Source: Ciona savignyi (Eukaryota > Chordata > Ascidiacea > Phlebobranchia > Cionidae). From it: 64,000 bases of DNA. A model generated the notes under the pieces. It saw only the letters and a list, made by a program, of their open reading frames with translations. It had not been told where the DNA came from and did not search any database. Where the stretch lies: NCBI GenBank assembly GCA_000149265.1, contig CH002904.1:249581-313580 (forward strand), read 5' to 3'. Positions 23,601-35,500 of the stretch are shown piece by piece. Every line of letters begins with the position of its first letter. Positions within the stretch are counted from its first letter, which is position 1. Position numbers and translations under genes: made by a program.

Positions 23601-24716
23601 TTTTTACCTTCAGAAAACGCCAGTAACGATCGGTTGCTAAAGTCCCCAAAATATGTCTGACCGAAATAAGAACTCTAATTTGTTTCCAGTTTTGCAAAGA
23701 ACGTGGTATCCACATAACAGTGCATGCGGGAGAGAGTGGCGACGCTGCACAAGTTAACGAGGTTTCTATGCTTACTAGAATATGATACTCCTGTAATATT
23801 TATCCTCAAGGATGGTAGAACGCACGGTGCGTTGGACATTCGGGGAAATTTATCGTACATGTAGTCGAATTACATGTTAGAGAAGTTAAATATGCTGGAT
23901 ACATTGGTATACTTTTTGTTTTAACCGGTTTGGCAGCTGTGGCCAGATAACGTCCTCTAATGCCTTTTTGAAAGACACAACCGACTTGCTACCCGCTGAG
24001 TTCTATTCTACCCCGGCCCTACACATTATAAATAAGCTTACCAAACAGGCCCAATTGATAAGCCAAATAACGAATTTTAAATTACCTCGTCGTAGGCCAT
24101 AAACCGTCTCCACGCCACGAGAATCGGGCATGGATACAAGACGATTAAAGATGCTGCGGTATACAATGACGTCATCAAAAATCAGATTCATCTTGAAGTA
24201 TGTCCGCTCTCAAGCAACTTGACCGCGTCAGTTCCGCCGGATATGACCGCACACCCAGCGATTAGGTGAAGAGTAATATGTGATAGTGGTGACACTGTTT
24301 GATGCATGCATGGAAATTCCGGTTATGTCAATGTCTCCGTCTAAACCGTATTTTTTCTGTCTGCTTTAAACGCCAATCATCATCCCATAAGGTTTATGGA
24401 AGATGGCGTCAATTTCTCCCTCAACACCGACAACCCTGGTTTTCACTTTTTGGATATCCTGGACGAGTATGACGTGGCATCACGTGATTTCCGCTTTACT
24501 GAGCAACAGATTAAAGAGCTGGTGGGAGAAACAAATTATTTAATTTACTTGAGTTATGTTTGTTCTGCATTTTCTTAAGAATCTGACACGTATGTCTGGC
24601 CAACCATATTTATTTTATTGCCACAGAATTTGAACGCGCTGCGGTCGTCCTTCGCCGAAGCGCCGATAAGAGAGAAATTATTGCAAGATTTTAAAGCAGC
24701 TTACGGCATGGTTTAA
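20621..24716 (+). CDS. ADA: adenosine deaminase
   Basis: Ten exons: 20621-20662, 21082-21143, 21705-21830, 22004-22147, 22542-22657, 22943-23070, 23690-23761, 24096-24265, 24392-24521, 24627-24716. Phases close to 1038 nt, or 345 residues (human 363). The enzyme hydrolyses adenosine and deoxyadenosine to inosine in purine salvage. Zinc-binding and catalytic motifs are in order: ELHCHLDGS (His18, His20), VHAGES (His204, catalytic Glu207), RIGHGYKT (His228) and SLNTDNP (Asp286). In human ADA the last motif is NTDDP, whose second Asp contacts the purine ring; here it is Asn287. The donor after exon 7 (GAG|gtttct) is weak. No signal peptide is seen, so a cytosolic ADA1-type enzyme is likely rather than a secreted ADA2/ADGF. 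AATAAA follows at 24779-24784. Confidence 0.93.
22225..22340. repeat. tRNA-like heads around a TA/ATG microsatellite
   Basis: Two tRNA-like segments face each other. One is ggcggcctagtgactagcacc on the plus strand. The other is acggtcgcgtggcttaatggtt on the minus strand. Between them is a (TATATG) microsatellite at about 22260-22291. It lies in ADA intron 4. Confidence 0.5.
23405..23515 (+). mobile_element. tRNA-like SINE head, second type
   Basis: The head gtcgtgtggccgaatggttaacgcg carries an A-box-like stretch. It is followed by cgatgcatataccgactctt and ggtcttggtgacgacaaccc, which are shared with the copy at 29455. It lies in ADA intron 6. No intact anticodon arm or T arm is present, so it is not a functional tRNA. 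Confidence 0.65.
23940..24012 (-). mobile_element. degenerate SINE fragment
   Basis: The plus-strand text gcctttttgaaagacacaac followed by cgacttgctacccgctgag matches the central part of the main SINE. It is in ADA intron 7. Confidence 0.45.
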
Positions 24717-26596
24717 ATGTTATGGCTTCTAAGAGCTGAGCAGTGTTGTTGTATTATTTATAGCGGGCTCTGCGTGTAAATAAAGTGCACCACAACAAAT
24801 ACCCGTGTTTAATTAATTTAGCAACTTAAGTCGATAAAAAACTTTGGTTAATCCACTAAAGTTTCAGTTAATGATATCATACGTGCAAATTGGCTTGAAG
24901 TTGTAATCCTTTTAGAACGGTGTAATCTTACTTTAATTTGGTACTGCTTCACGATTTGATAAAATGGCGTGGAAATTTCGTTTTTGATAACAGTTTAACT
25001 CCAGCGTGAACATGTTCGTGTGTATCGTTTGCAGTTCTGTAGCAGAAATAACTTTCATTTCATTCATAAAGATTTTAGATGCCATGCTTGTTACGTCACA
25101 ATGCGTCGTGACGCGGAAAGGGGATAAATAGTTGGCACGCGTGCTGGAGACGTTGCGTAGTATCGAAAACGTTTGTTTTCGTGCCAATTTCATTATTGCC
25201 TTATAAAGATATGTCTGCGATTAAATTCAACTGATTTGACTCGATTTGATTTTTTTAACTTTGCTAGTTTAGGGAAGTTGCGGTAATGCGTGAAGTGATC
25301 TGACCGGTTCATTTGTTGTTGACGGAATTACGGTCTCGTGCGGTGACGCCGTTTGTTGATCTTATCTCTAAATTCAGCGGATCCTGTACCGCACCTGTTC
25401 TGCGGGTTGAAGGATCAGTCTACACACCGCATCCATAATATTACTATTGAGCAGAATGATTGCAGTACAATTGGAGATTGCGGTTAAATCTGTTTGTTAT
25501 TCTACGAAAAGCCGACAGACCTAAGGTGGTAGAGTTAAGCAGAAAGCGAATGAATTCCCAGAAGTTATTTATATTTAAAAAACACGTCATTGCAGTCGAT
25601 GTAGAAACGTGCGCCATGAATAGGTTTGTTTCCGTGTTAGCCGCAGACTCCTGCACGCCTGATGTATTACAGAATATTCCTTATTCGTTTGCTATCTTCC
25701 CTAGCCATATACAGCATAACATGACAAGCACCCACCGACGGCCTCGTTTGTAAACTTTAAGTTTCTCAAATGCTATTTCTATTTATATTTAAAGAATAGC
25801 TCCGTCATGCGGTATAAACGTGTCGTCAACAATTGTGGTTGCGTCAATGAAAACGCGACGAGCACGGCTCAACATCCAACCGCAACTGGCCGTTTGGATA
25901 ACGCAAACGAATTTTCCGTAAAGAAATATACCAGAGTGGTCTAGGCACTCTCCAAATCGCCCTGCTGGCTAAAAGCTGACTTAATAGGCCCTCTTTTCTG
26001 TTAAAAGTTTCAGACCTGCAGGTACTTCTGAGTTTTCTCGTTTAAATGTACAACCTGGGCGGTGGTTTATTATTTCTCGATGACGTGATAATCAACAGCG
26101 ATGACGTGATGTGTTTGTATCCAGAAGTGTAAGGTGGCGAATGCCAGATATCGAGTTAAGCAACAGTTCCTTCCAAACCTTGAGGCGATATCTATATCGT
26201 TGGTATTTGGGGAAGAAGAGAATTCCCCCTTTTTCTCTTCGTTCAACCTTCGAGAGTCGTATAAGTTGTGAAGTCCAGCCTCTTTGTCTTCATTACTCAA
26301 AATATAGTAAACCAGTAGCAAATAACATCAGTGTGTAGATGGACATATATAGCAAATGAAACAAGTGAAAATTATGCCAGTAAGCAATGTAAGCTTTGAG
26401 TCAATATAGTATACGCCATTATTAGGTATGGTTGCAAATTTGCAACAATCCCGTGGTTGTGTATTCAGTGTAATTTATCACTTTCAGTGCCTCTGGTGGA
26501 ACGCAATAGGAGAAGTCATTTATTATTTACAAAATTTTACTGTATCAATAGAAAAACTTTATAATTAACTCGTAGATTGTGTAGTGAAAATTAAAA
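24717..26596. other. intergenic region, ADA to mosaic protease
   Basis: ADA's AATAAA is at 24779-24784. The rest has short open frames on both strands without recognisable features. Two gatgacgtgat motifs (about 26080 and 26100) resemble CRE-type sites but are too short to assign. The end of the region should hold the protease promoter. Confidence 0.5.
24779..24784 (+). terminator. polyadenylation signal AATAAA, ADA
   Basis: The canonical hexamer lies 63 bp after the ADA stop codon, in the sense orientation. Confidence 0.75.
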
Positions 26597-29500
26597 ATGT
26601 TAAATCGCATAAGGCTCGGTGTTGTATTTCTTGTGCTTTATTTTACGACACCGATTTACTCAAATGGCATTGTAAATCGAACATCAAATGAAATACTGAG
26701 GCAAGCAGCAATACAAAGTAACCATTTCAGCCGACTTTTAAGCCCGCAGAGAATTTTCCCACCACAAGGTAAAGAAAATATGTTTTTTTTTGTGCAAAAC
26801 TTAAAGCAGGAAAACAATAAAATCAGGCACCGCGAGTTGGAGTTAGAATTGCCCTTGGGAGTAACGTCATAGTTGACGTCAGAATTAAAGTTATTTTCGC
26901 TTCTTTTAAGGTGTAATTTGCTTCTTCCACTCCCGTTTACCTTACTAGGTTTTGTTTATTTCAAACCGACGGAATGGACTTTCACAAAGAAGGGTAAATT
27001 TGAAAGTTTCCAGAACTTTTAAGTTAAAGTGTGACCTCGGTGAAATGTCTTCCGGCATTTAAACTTAATTGTCACGGTGCTTTACGGTCGCGAATACTAT
27101 TATCGAATTTCGGCAGCGAGCGAGTATTATCAACTTTTCGAAAGGGAAAATTTATGTTTCTTAACGTATTAAAGGCGTTGGTGAGTAAAGCTAAAGTCTA
27201 ATCGGAATATTATATAACCATCATATATAACCATCCTGTTATTTTAAAGGCGTATACAGCTATTGAGTTTACACATTGATGAATATAAAAATTGTGCGGG
27301 GGTGGGCGTTATTACGTCATTATGGTTATTGCTGACGTTTAAGGGTGTGGTAATTGTCATTAATGATGTCTGTCATTACGAAATTCAGAATTCCCGCGGT
27401 TCTAAAAATGTCAGCAGTGGTCTATATGCAGCAACGACAATTCGCTGATTTCTCAAGCTCGGCGATCAAAGGCAATTCGCCTCGCCTTCATGTCGAATTA
27501 CGATGAACAATCGAGATAAAACCTTGTTATCCCGCTTCGCGTCCACCCGCCCCCATACACCTGCAAGTCCAGAACGATGCGCAGTCGAACGCCAATCAAA
27601 TCGATAACCGAACGAACATTGGCGCGTTAAGCGTGGTCGCGCGCACATAAATGTCACAATCCACAACAGAGCACGATTAGGACCTGCACGAAGACAAAAA
27701 CAATACCTCAAATACCGTGACTAATAAAAAGTTCCGTTATCCATGTGAGATATTGCAGCAACACAAATTAACTTGATGCTTGATTGTCTCAATTCACCTT
27801 GTTTAAAGTTATCAATCAAGAAACGGTGTTTGGATTATTTAAAAAATATAAGGGTTTTCCCAAAGCTAAAGCAATACGATTTCAAAGTAATTTCATTAAA
27901 ACTAAATGACACACTGATTTTGTTACAAACTTTCGATTTCAAGCTTGCGTCGTGTGCTGTAACGAACACGTAAATGTAGCATAACCTGTATATATTAGTT
28001 TCGCTATTATAGCACACTGGGCAATGTGCCGTAATGCTGCCACCCGCAAGACCACATTTGAAACCGACCATATGTCTTCGACGGTCGTTATGCCTAATTT
28101 GTTGTTAAATATAACGGAAGCAATATTTAGCTATAATTAAAGTAACTAATGTATGGCACGCGACATCTTATTGGCTTGATTGATTATTTGTCTATATAAC
28201 TTCCGCCGTCGTTTTCCCTATCGGCGTAAAGTCCCGTTTAAACGGTATCTCTGATGTGCTTCTGTTGTCTTCCACAAAAATAAATTTAAAAGATATATGA
28301 AAATTTCCTCCGCATAGATAAATTTAAAAGATATCCAAAAATGTCCTACTCATAGACACATTTCTCTTCCGCAAAGATAAATTTAAAAATATATTTTTTC
28401 GTTTCACAGACAGTCAAATCACACTACGATGCATGACGTCATCAATGTTCTACAAGCAGACGACAGGAGGTTACCTTGTAATAACGTGTTTGAAATCACG
28501 CAACCAACTGTGGAACAGCATGTCCGCGTACTACATGGCCGGCCTTCTAAGGGGAACAAACGAAGTAACGAACACATGGGTAAGTAGTAAGTGTGCAGCT
28601 CTTTTATGAGCAAAACTTGGTTATCAAAGAAATTTGTGTTTATGGATTGGTGGTGCTAACGGTCAAAGTCGAAAAGTGTGTCTGAATGAGCCCAGGCCTT
28701 TCGAATGAGCCCAGGATATGTATCTGGGTATAAAAAAATAAACCTGTATGTCTTGTATGAGAAACGCCGCATACGTCCAGATCCCGGGTTATCTTGCGCC
28801 ATTTGGAGCGTACATTCAGGTGGTGTTGCATTCTTGGGTTATTGTAGTGCGAGGTTAATATTTACGTAAAATTTGCGTAAATTTTCTTAATTTGAGTTCA
28901 TCCAATTAAACTTTTGTAATGAGACGATTTTATTAGGTCACGTTTGCAATGACTTTCGAATTATGACGCAAAAGTGCGCGCTGATGACGTCAAATCCAAC
29001 GCAAACTGTTTTTAATTAGCGTCGTAATCGGTTTCTATTCTTGGGGTCGATCAGTGAGCAATTTTCAGATTTTATGACCACTGACATTGAGTGAGCGTAA
29101 CGCCCTCTGCAATGCAGTCATTTCACGTATCTATAAATAAACTGCTCGACTGCATTTAACTATTATTATACCACACCATCATGTCTTTAATGTCACCACG
29201 CTACTTCACAGCTTAGGGCAATTTGAAATGTTATTCTTCACGTAAATGTTGTTATTCAGATTAAAACCATTAGAGTAAGCGGCTAGGGTTTAATGGTTTT
29301 TTTTGCGCAATCGTATCGCATATAGCCTTAACAAGAATAGTAATGACTTGTCAGGCAACACTCTGGGTCAAAAGTTAAGTTGCAACATTTCGCAAAGAGT
29401 AGTAAAAATATTAGACCGAAGTTTCAACTGATCAAATAAATTTAAAACAATTTTACCGATAGTGTGACCTAATGGTTAACGTGGCCGATACATATGCCGA

Positions 29501-32500
29501 ATTCTATAAAGAAATGCACCTTGGGTCAATCCCGCCCTGGTTCGAACCGTGATCAGATAAAAAATTTTCAAAAAAAGATCTTGCTGTGGAAAACTAATTC
29601 AATGTACGAGAAAATGTATATCATTGCCATTTTGAGAAAAAAAAACGACCTAAAGGTTAACGAATTTAATTTAGCAATGTTCATCCACACAGAACAGAGG
29701 AAAGGCATATCTAGAACGCGACTCCGTGGTTGGCGGAGTGTTACTATCTTGTGCAGTTGGTTTTAGCGTCTACCCGCGGTCGCAAGTCTTTAGGAACACT
29801 GGAAGACAAGAAAGCTACAGTTTTGCTGTAGGCGTTACGAACCTGGACCAAATACAATGCAAAGGTCGGTGGCGGTCGTTATTGGTAAATAATCCATAGT
29901 TTTACAATACACTAAGCACACTGAAACAACATTTAGTAATTTGTAGCCTACTAATGTTTAAGATAGGAAATCGACATAACCATATCGAATTTTGGCAATT
30001 TCCACCCTCTGGGATAAAAATGGGTATCTTAAAGCTCATGCTTGCACGAATTACATAATATAACTATTTTGTGGTATTTACAGGCATGTAGTCAAGGTAG
30101 TACGTCTAATTCGTGTTTATAAAGAGTCATTAGGACATCTTTTAGTTTAACAGTCTTATCTTATTTGAATATTAAAAGTTTTACAAATTTCACATTGGCA
30201 ATACTATCTGCATATTCGCAATGTGCTTGATATAATATCGGCTAGACCAGCGCAGGCCGCAGACACATTGCGTGAAATGCGTATAGGTGTCATGTAATTG
30301 AAGCACAAAATCATCATCATTACACCTCTCCATGATCTCATGGTATGGAATTAACCTCACCACACAGCACCTTACTCCCATAACCCTGTCCGACACTAAG
30401 ACCACAATATCTGACGCCTGTTTGATTCATTGAATTGATAAATACACATTTGGATAGGGCAGGAAAGGTGACTCACAATATAGTCGCACATATGAGACCT
30501 ATTGCGAAAAGATGGTTTAATGACAAATCTCCTTTCCGTTCATTATGTTTGTCAGAGCCTAACGCGTTCTTTGATCGCATATGATTGCAATTTGTAACGA
30601 CCCTATTTGAACTCTGTGGGTCAAGTTAACCTTTAATGAATATTGACAATAGGGAACAAAGAGTTTTTTTTACCCAAGTTGAAAAATCGTGATTGTGTTT
30701 AAACCAGGAATGAAAGGTCGGTTATCTTAAAATACTCAGTAATCACAATAAAAAGTAGAAACAAGGCACGCACACATGACTTGTGTATTTTCTTTAAATT
30801 TTACACTATTAGAAATAGCAAAATCAAGCACCGCCCGGCTGTCTAGTTAATTACATGCAATTAATTTTCTTGTTCTTGGAATTAGAAATTAAATGCCTAG
30901 TTAGTTTCACAACCAGCTATTTTAATGGCATGAGTGTTTTACTCCTGTTTTCGATCTAAATATTTATTCTACAGCATCGTGCATTCCGATTCTACCTAAC
31001 TTTCCGTACGGGCGCCTCAACTGTAGTGATGACAATTTTCTTGGTTCGCGCTGTTCCACTGTTTGCGAGGTCGGATATTCCTCGAGGGGCGCTAGAGAGA
31101 GCACGTGTTCGGGGACCAACGTTCTTCGGGGATGGGTACCGCATTTGTCTACTAGCTGCGAAGGTAAGCGGTGCATTTTTTGTTAATTTAAGAATTCTTA
31201 AACCTGCCCGATTCAACGCACTGGCAGGGCGAACACTTATATACGTCCGACCGGTTAGTCTGGCGGTTTAGTACGTGTCTATCATATACAACACACTGCA
31301 ATAACTCCGGTAACCCGAAGGTGGGCGCGAGGTAATCTGACGATTGCCCATGTGTTAACCCCTTGGTTTTCCCATTCACGGGGATTAATATGAATATCCT
31401 ATCCTATCCTATCCTATCCTATATAGCCATTGACCCGAATCCTAATTTACCTGGCCACTTTACCCTGCACCCAATCTGTCGCAAATTTATTGAGTGTCAA
31501 TTACATATTTGGAAAATTCGATAAAATGTAATAATTTGTACAATGCTGAGGTGCATATTATCGAGCTCACCGCGTTACACCCAATCGCAGGCATGTGGGT
31601 ATTTTCCAATAAACCAGTTTTACCAATTTTTTTTAGAAAATCTGCATTCTGTATTGCTTCCACATATAATTAGCTGTAAGCAAAATATGCATGAAACCAA
31701 TAATATGATGTGTGGTGTTTACCCACGCCCATTTACACGCGTATTGACTACCGCAAACGCGTCGTAAAGTTGTGCTATGCGTAATAACAAGTATAACACA
31801 GCAATTAAAATTCAGCCTAAACATTAAAATATACGTTTTACCGGAACTTAGCCAAAATTTAAGCTTTTAGCGAATGATTTTAATGCCAACAAACCACTTT
31901 AAAACTAGTCGGATTAATGAAATTTTAGCCTTGTATTCGGTACACGTGATACAACGTGGACCAATAGTCCATTTTAAGATCATTTAATCCAGTGGGTAGT
32001 GAAGAGTTACAATTAAGTGGCACCCAATGATTATATAAGCCTGACCACAATGTGGGAGCCACATTTTTACTAGGTGGGCCCGGTTATCACATCAAAACAA
32101 ACGTGCTTATATGGCCGCATCGATATCATCCGTTTTCTTTTGCGTTTGCCAGTCGGTTGTGACATTAGTCAAAGCACTAATCGGACCGAGTTTTTCTTTA
32201 CTGCATTATTTATATTAACCAAACAACCACGCGAATAAAAGCTTCCCTCTAACGATGTTATTTCTCATACAGTTTCCTGCCCGGCGATCACACTACAGCA
32301 CGGCCACGTGACCTGCAACGACGGGAATTTCGTAGGGTCAACATGCACTTACTCGTGTGGCCACCGGTACACACTTCGAGGAAACAGTACCGTTACTTGC
32401 GATACGAGGGAATTGACGTGGGAACCTCGCGGCGAGGTGTCATGTGTAGGTGAGTCCATCAGAATTGTTGAGGCGATAGGTGAACGGATAGTTTCACCGA

Positions 32501-35500
32501 CGTTTGCGCGACCGACTTTTATGCAGCTAAGAGCTATCCATCCAAAAATAAGAAGTATACTTTGAAAAAAGCTATAGATAAAAAAAGGTTCACCCCTTCG
32601 GTATCTGTCTTCTTCAAATTACTTTTTATAAATGTTTAATTGTTTAAAGTTTATCACCTCGATATAACATGAAAAAATGAGGTACGACTAAACCAACACG
32701 TGTTCAATGTTTGTAGGTAGACATAACTTGAAACCAAAAGTTAAAGATCTTTACGTTTTCATAATTATTTTTTTGGTTTACTACACATTGCCATTAAGTA
32801 CCAATTTACTTTCCAATATTTTTCAAAAGGGTAAATACCTTTTTACTTTAGTTTCTCATAATTTATAGAAATACAAGTTAAAACCACTGATACGGAATCT
32901 GAAACCTACGGTCAATACAACAACCTATAATGTAACATACATGAATGGAAGGTATTCTTGCTATTTCAAAAATATCTTACCTACAGCAACCAAGTGTACA
33001 GCATTGGAGCCACGGATAACAAACGGCAATCAGGTCTGCATCAATGGTTCAAACCAGTTTTCTCATTGCATTCTACACTGCTACGCTGGTTTTGAACCGG
33101 TCGGAAGCAGTTTAAAGTGGTGTATACCTGAAAACGTAAATGGCGAGAGAAAGCTGGTTTGGAAGTATGGAAACGCCACTCACTTGATGGAGCGTCGGAT
33201 TCAACGATTTGAATGCAGACGTGAGTACAGACTATATATTTTACATTAGTGGAAACCATATGTTTGTCAAGATTAGCCTTTCCTGATGCCCAATAAACAA
33301 CAGCAGCTTAACAAAATATATATTGGCGCAATTTCGAGCACCAAAACACGTATCTTATATTATCACCTTTAACCACATTATTATTTTTACACAGCTATCG
33401 CAGGATTCAATAATGGCCCAAGTGCCATTCGCGGGCAGATCAACAGTACTGGATTCGGTGAGTTATTCGGTGCACGAAAAATTCATCTCATCACTTAAAA
33501 ATATGCTATGAAATAAGTGTAGTAAAATTAAACAATTCTGGAAAATCTTTATGACGGATTAAAGTCACTGTACGAATTCTAAGCTCCATAGCTTTACCAC
33601 AATAAAGGCCTCATATAACTTAAAACTTACGATGTGGCGTTTCTTCTTATTTGAGAATCAACTCGATTCCAACAGGGACTCACTCATTAAGACGATTCGA
33701 CACTTGCGACATAGCGCCGGTCAATCGGATAGATTGCGGATACGAAGGTATCCCGTACATACAATGTCTACGACGGGGGTGTTGCTGGGATTCTTCCGTT
33801 GACGGAACGATATGGTGTTTCCGTCGGTCTATCAACCCCACAAACCAGGCCCAAAAGGTAGGTCACAGGCTATATGACATTCCTTCGTGTATACACTACT
33901 TTGTTATCGCCTCTTATAGGTATCGAATTTTTTTTATAAGACGTGATGTTTAAGTTTTATCCCCGTGAATGGGAAAACACGGGAACGTTATCATACGGAT
34001 AATTGCCAGATATCCGCATAATAATGACAGTATACCCGAACGGTCGAACGTTCTTACTAAGCGAACCGTGGCATATTTTGTATGATTATCTATTTAGGGT
34101 ATTTAAACTCACTGTGTAAAAACAATTTCCTCGACAAATTCCGTAGTTTATTGTGTTGTTTCGATTTAAGATTACAAACTCGTTTTAACATCCGGAAATT
34201 TGATATTCAACGTGCGCTACCACATGCATGTAATTCCGGTAAACCATAAAAAAAAAACAGTATAAAAAGATGAACATATATTGTGTGCGGTACACGATTC
34301 ATATACGCCACGAAATCTTTCGGTAAAATAAACAATCAGCTAATTCTATTGTCGTCGTGTCTCATACACTACTAATCACCCGCCAAATCTGATCCAACTT
34401 TAAGACCAACAACCCGAACCCTGCAAACCATCTTCGAATCCCTGAACCAACCAATATTCAGAGTCAGCTTACCATCGGTCCAAGTCAACCATCATATGGT
34501 ACCGTTTTATATTTTTTATATTTATATGCGAACCTTTAATCGTTATTATAATAAGATAGGATATTCATGTTTAAACCCATGAATGAGAATACGCATCGGC
34601 TGGTATCACGAGAGCACAGATTACCTCGCAAATACGGAAGGGAGTTTTCTCATAATCACAGATTAATTCGCAAATTCAGAAGAGAGTTTTCACACACTGG
34701 TAACCGTCAGAGCACGTCATGCCCATCACCGGGTTACCAGGGCCTGATCAATGAGGGCAGGTCCATTTATCTAATCTCCCAAAATTAATAAAACTTCCTG
34801 CAGGAAACCCTATGAGTTATAGCGGAACCGGAAACTCAATGTTGCATACGTGCGGATGTGCTGATGAAGCGACGGAGAGGCATTGCGCCGTTCAAGCAAG
34901 GGAGAGCAGTGGACGAATATTGAACTCGGTATAGTTTAATTGTCTGCAAACGCCCGTTAAATTTAAATTTGTTAATCAGTTAGAAAAACAACTTATTTCG
35001 TCCAACTTTATTTTATGTGGTTTTACCGCTGTTGTTTGCCGTCTTTTCCTGTCTTTTTACAGCCTACAATAATAGTTTACGTTAGGAACAAACACATCAA
35101 ATAAACGTGACTATTTTTATTCTAAATATGATCTTATACTTAGCCTTTAACAAAAGTTGTTTTATTTAATAAAACTTACACATAATTTATGACAGCTTTG
35201 ATGTCAAAAACATTTCGATACAACCTATTTTTTTAATTAATAAAACCATTTACCTCGTTTAATTTCCTTATGTTCTCTTTGCAGGAAGCTGCATCAAGAG
35301 TATATTGTGGTGAAGCTGCCAGAGCAAGCCAATGGCCCTGGCAAGCTCTGCTTCTTTTCGATGATAGATTATGTGGAGGGACGTTGTTGGCTGCCCGATA
35401 TGTACTCACCGCTGCACACTGCGTTCAGTAAGTGCTTCTTTATTAGGCCATTTGTATATCGGACACGAAGTGCATGGTTTCCAGTGGAAAATGGGATGGC

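Noticed and set aside
25460..25753. 97-codon plus frame between ADA and the protease
   Set aside because: No domain, no signal peptide, and an overlapping antisense frame of similar length. Probably chance.
29455..29560. functional tRNA gene
   Set aside because: A and B box-like sequences are present but the acceptor stem and anticodon arm do not form, and the sequence is shared with another dispersed copy. It is a SINE head.
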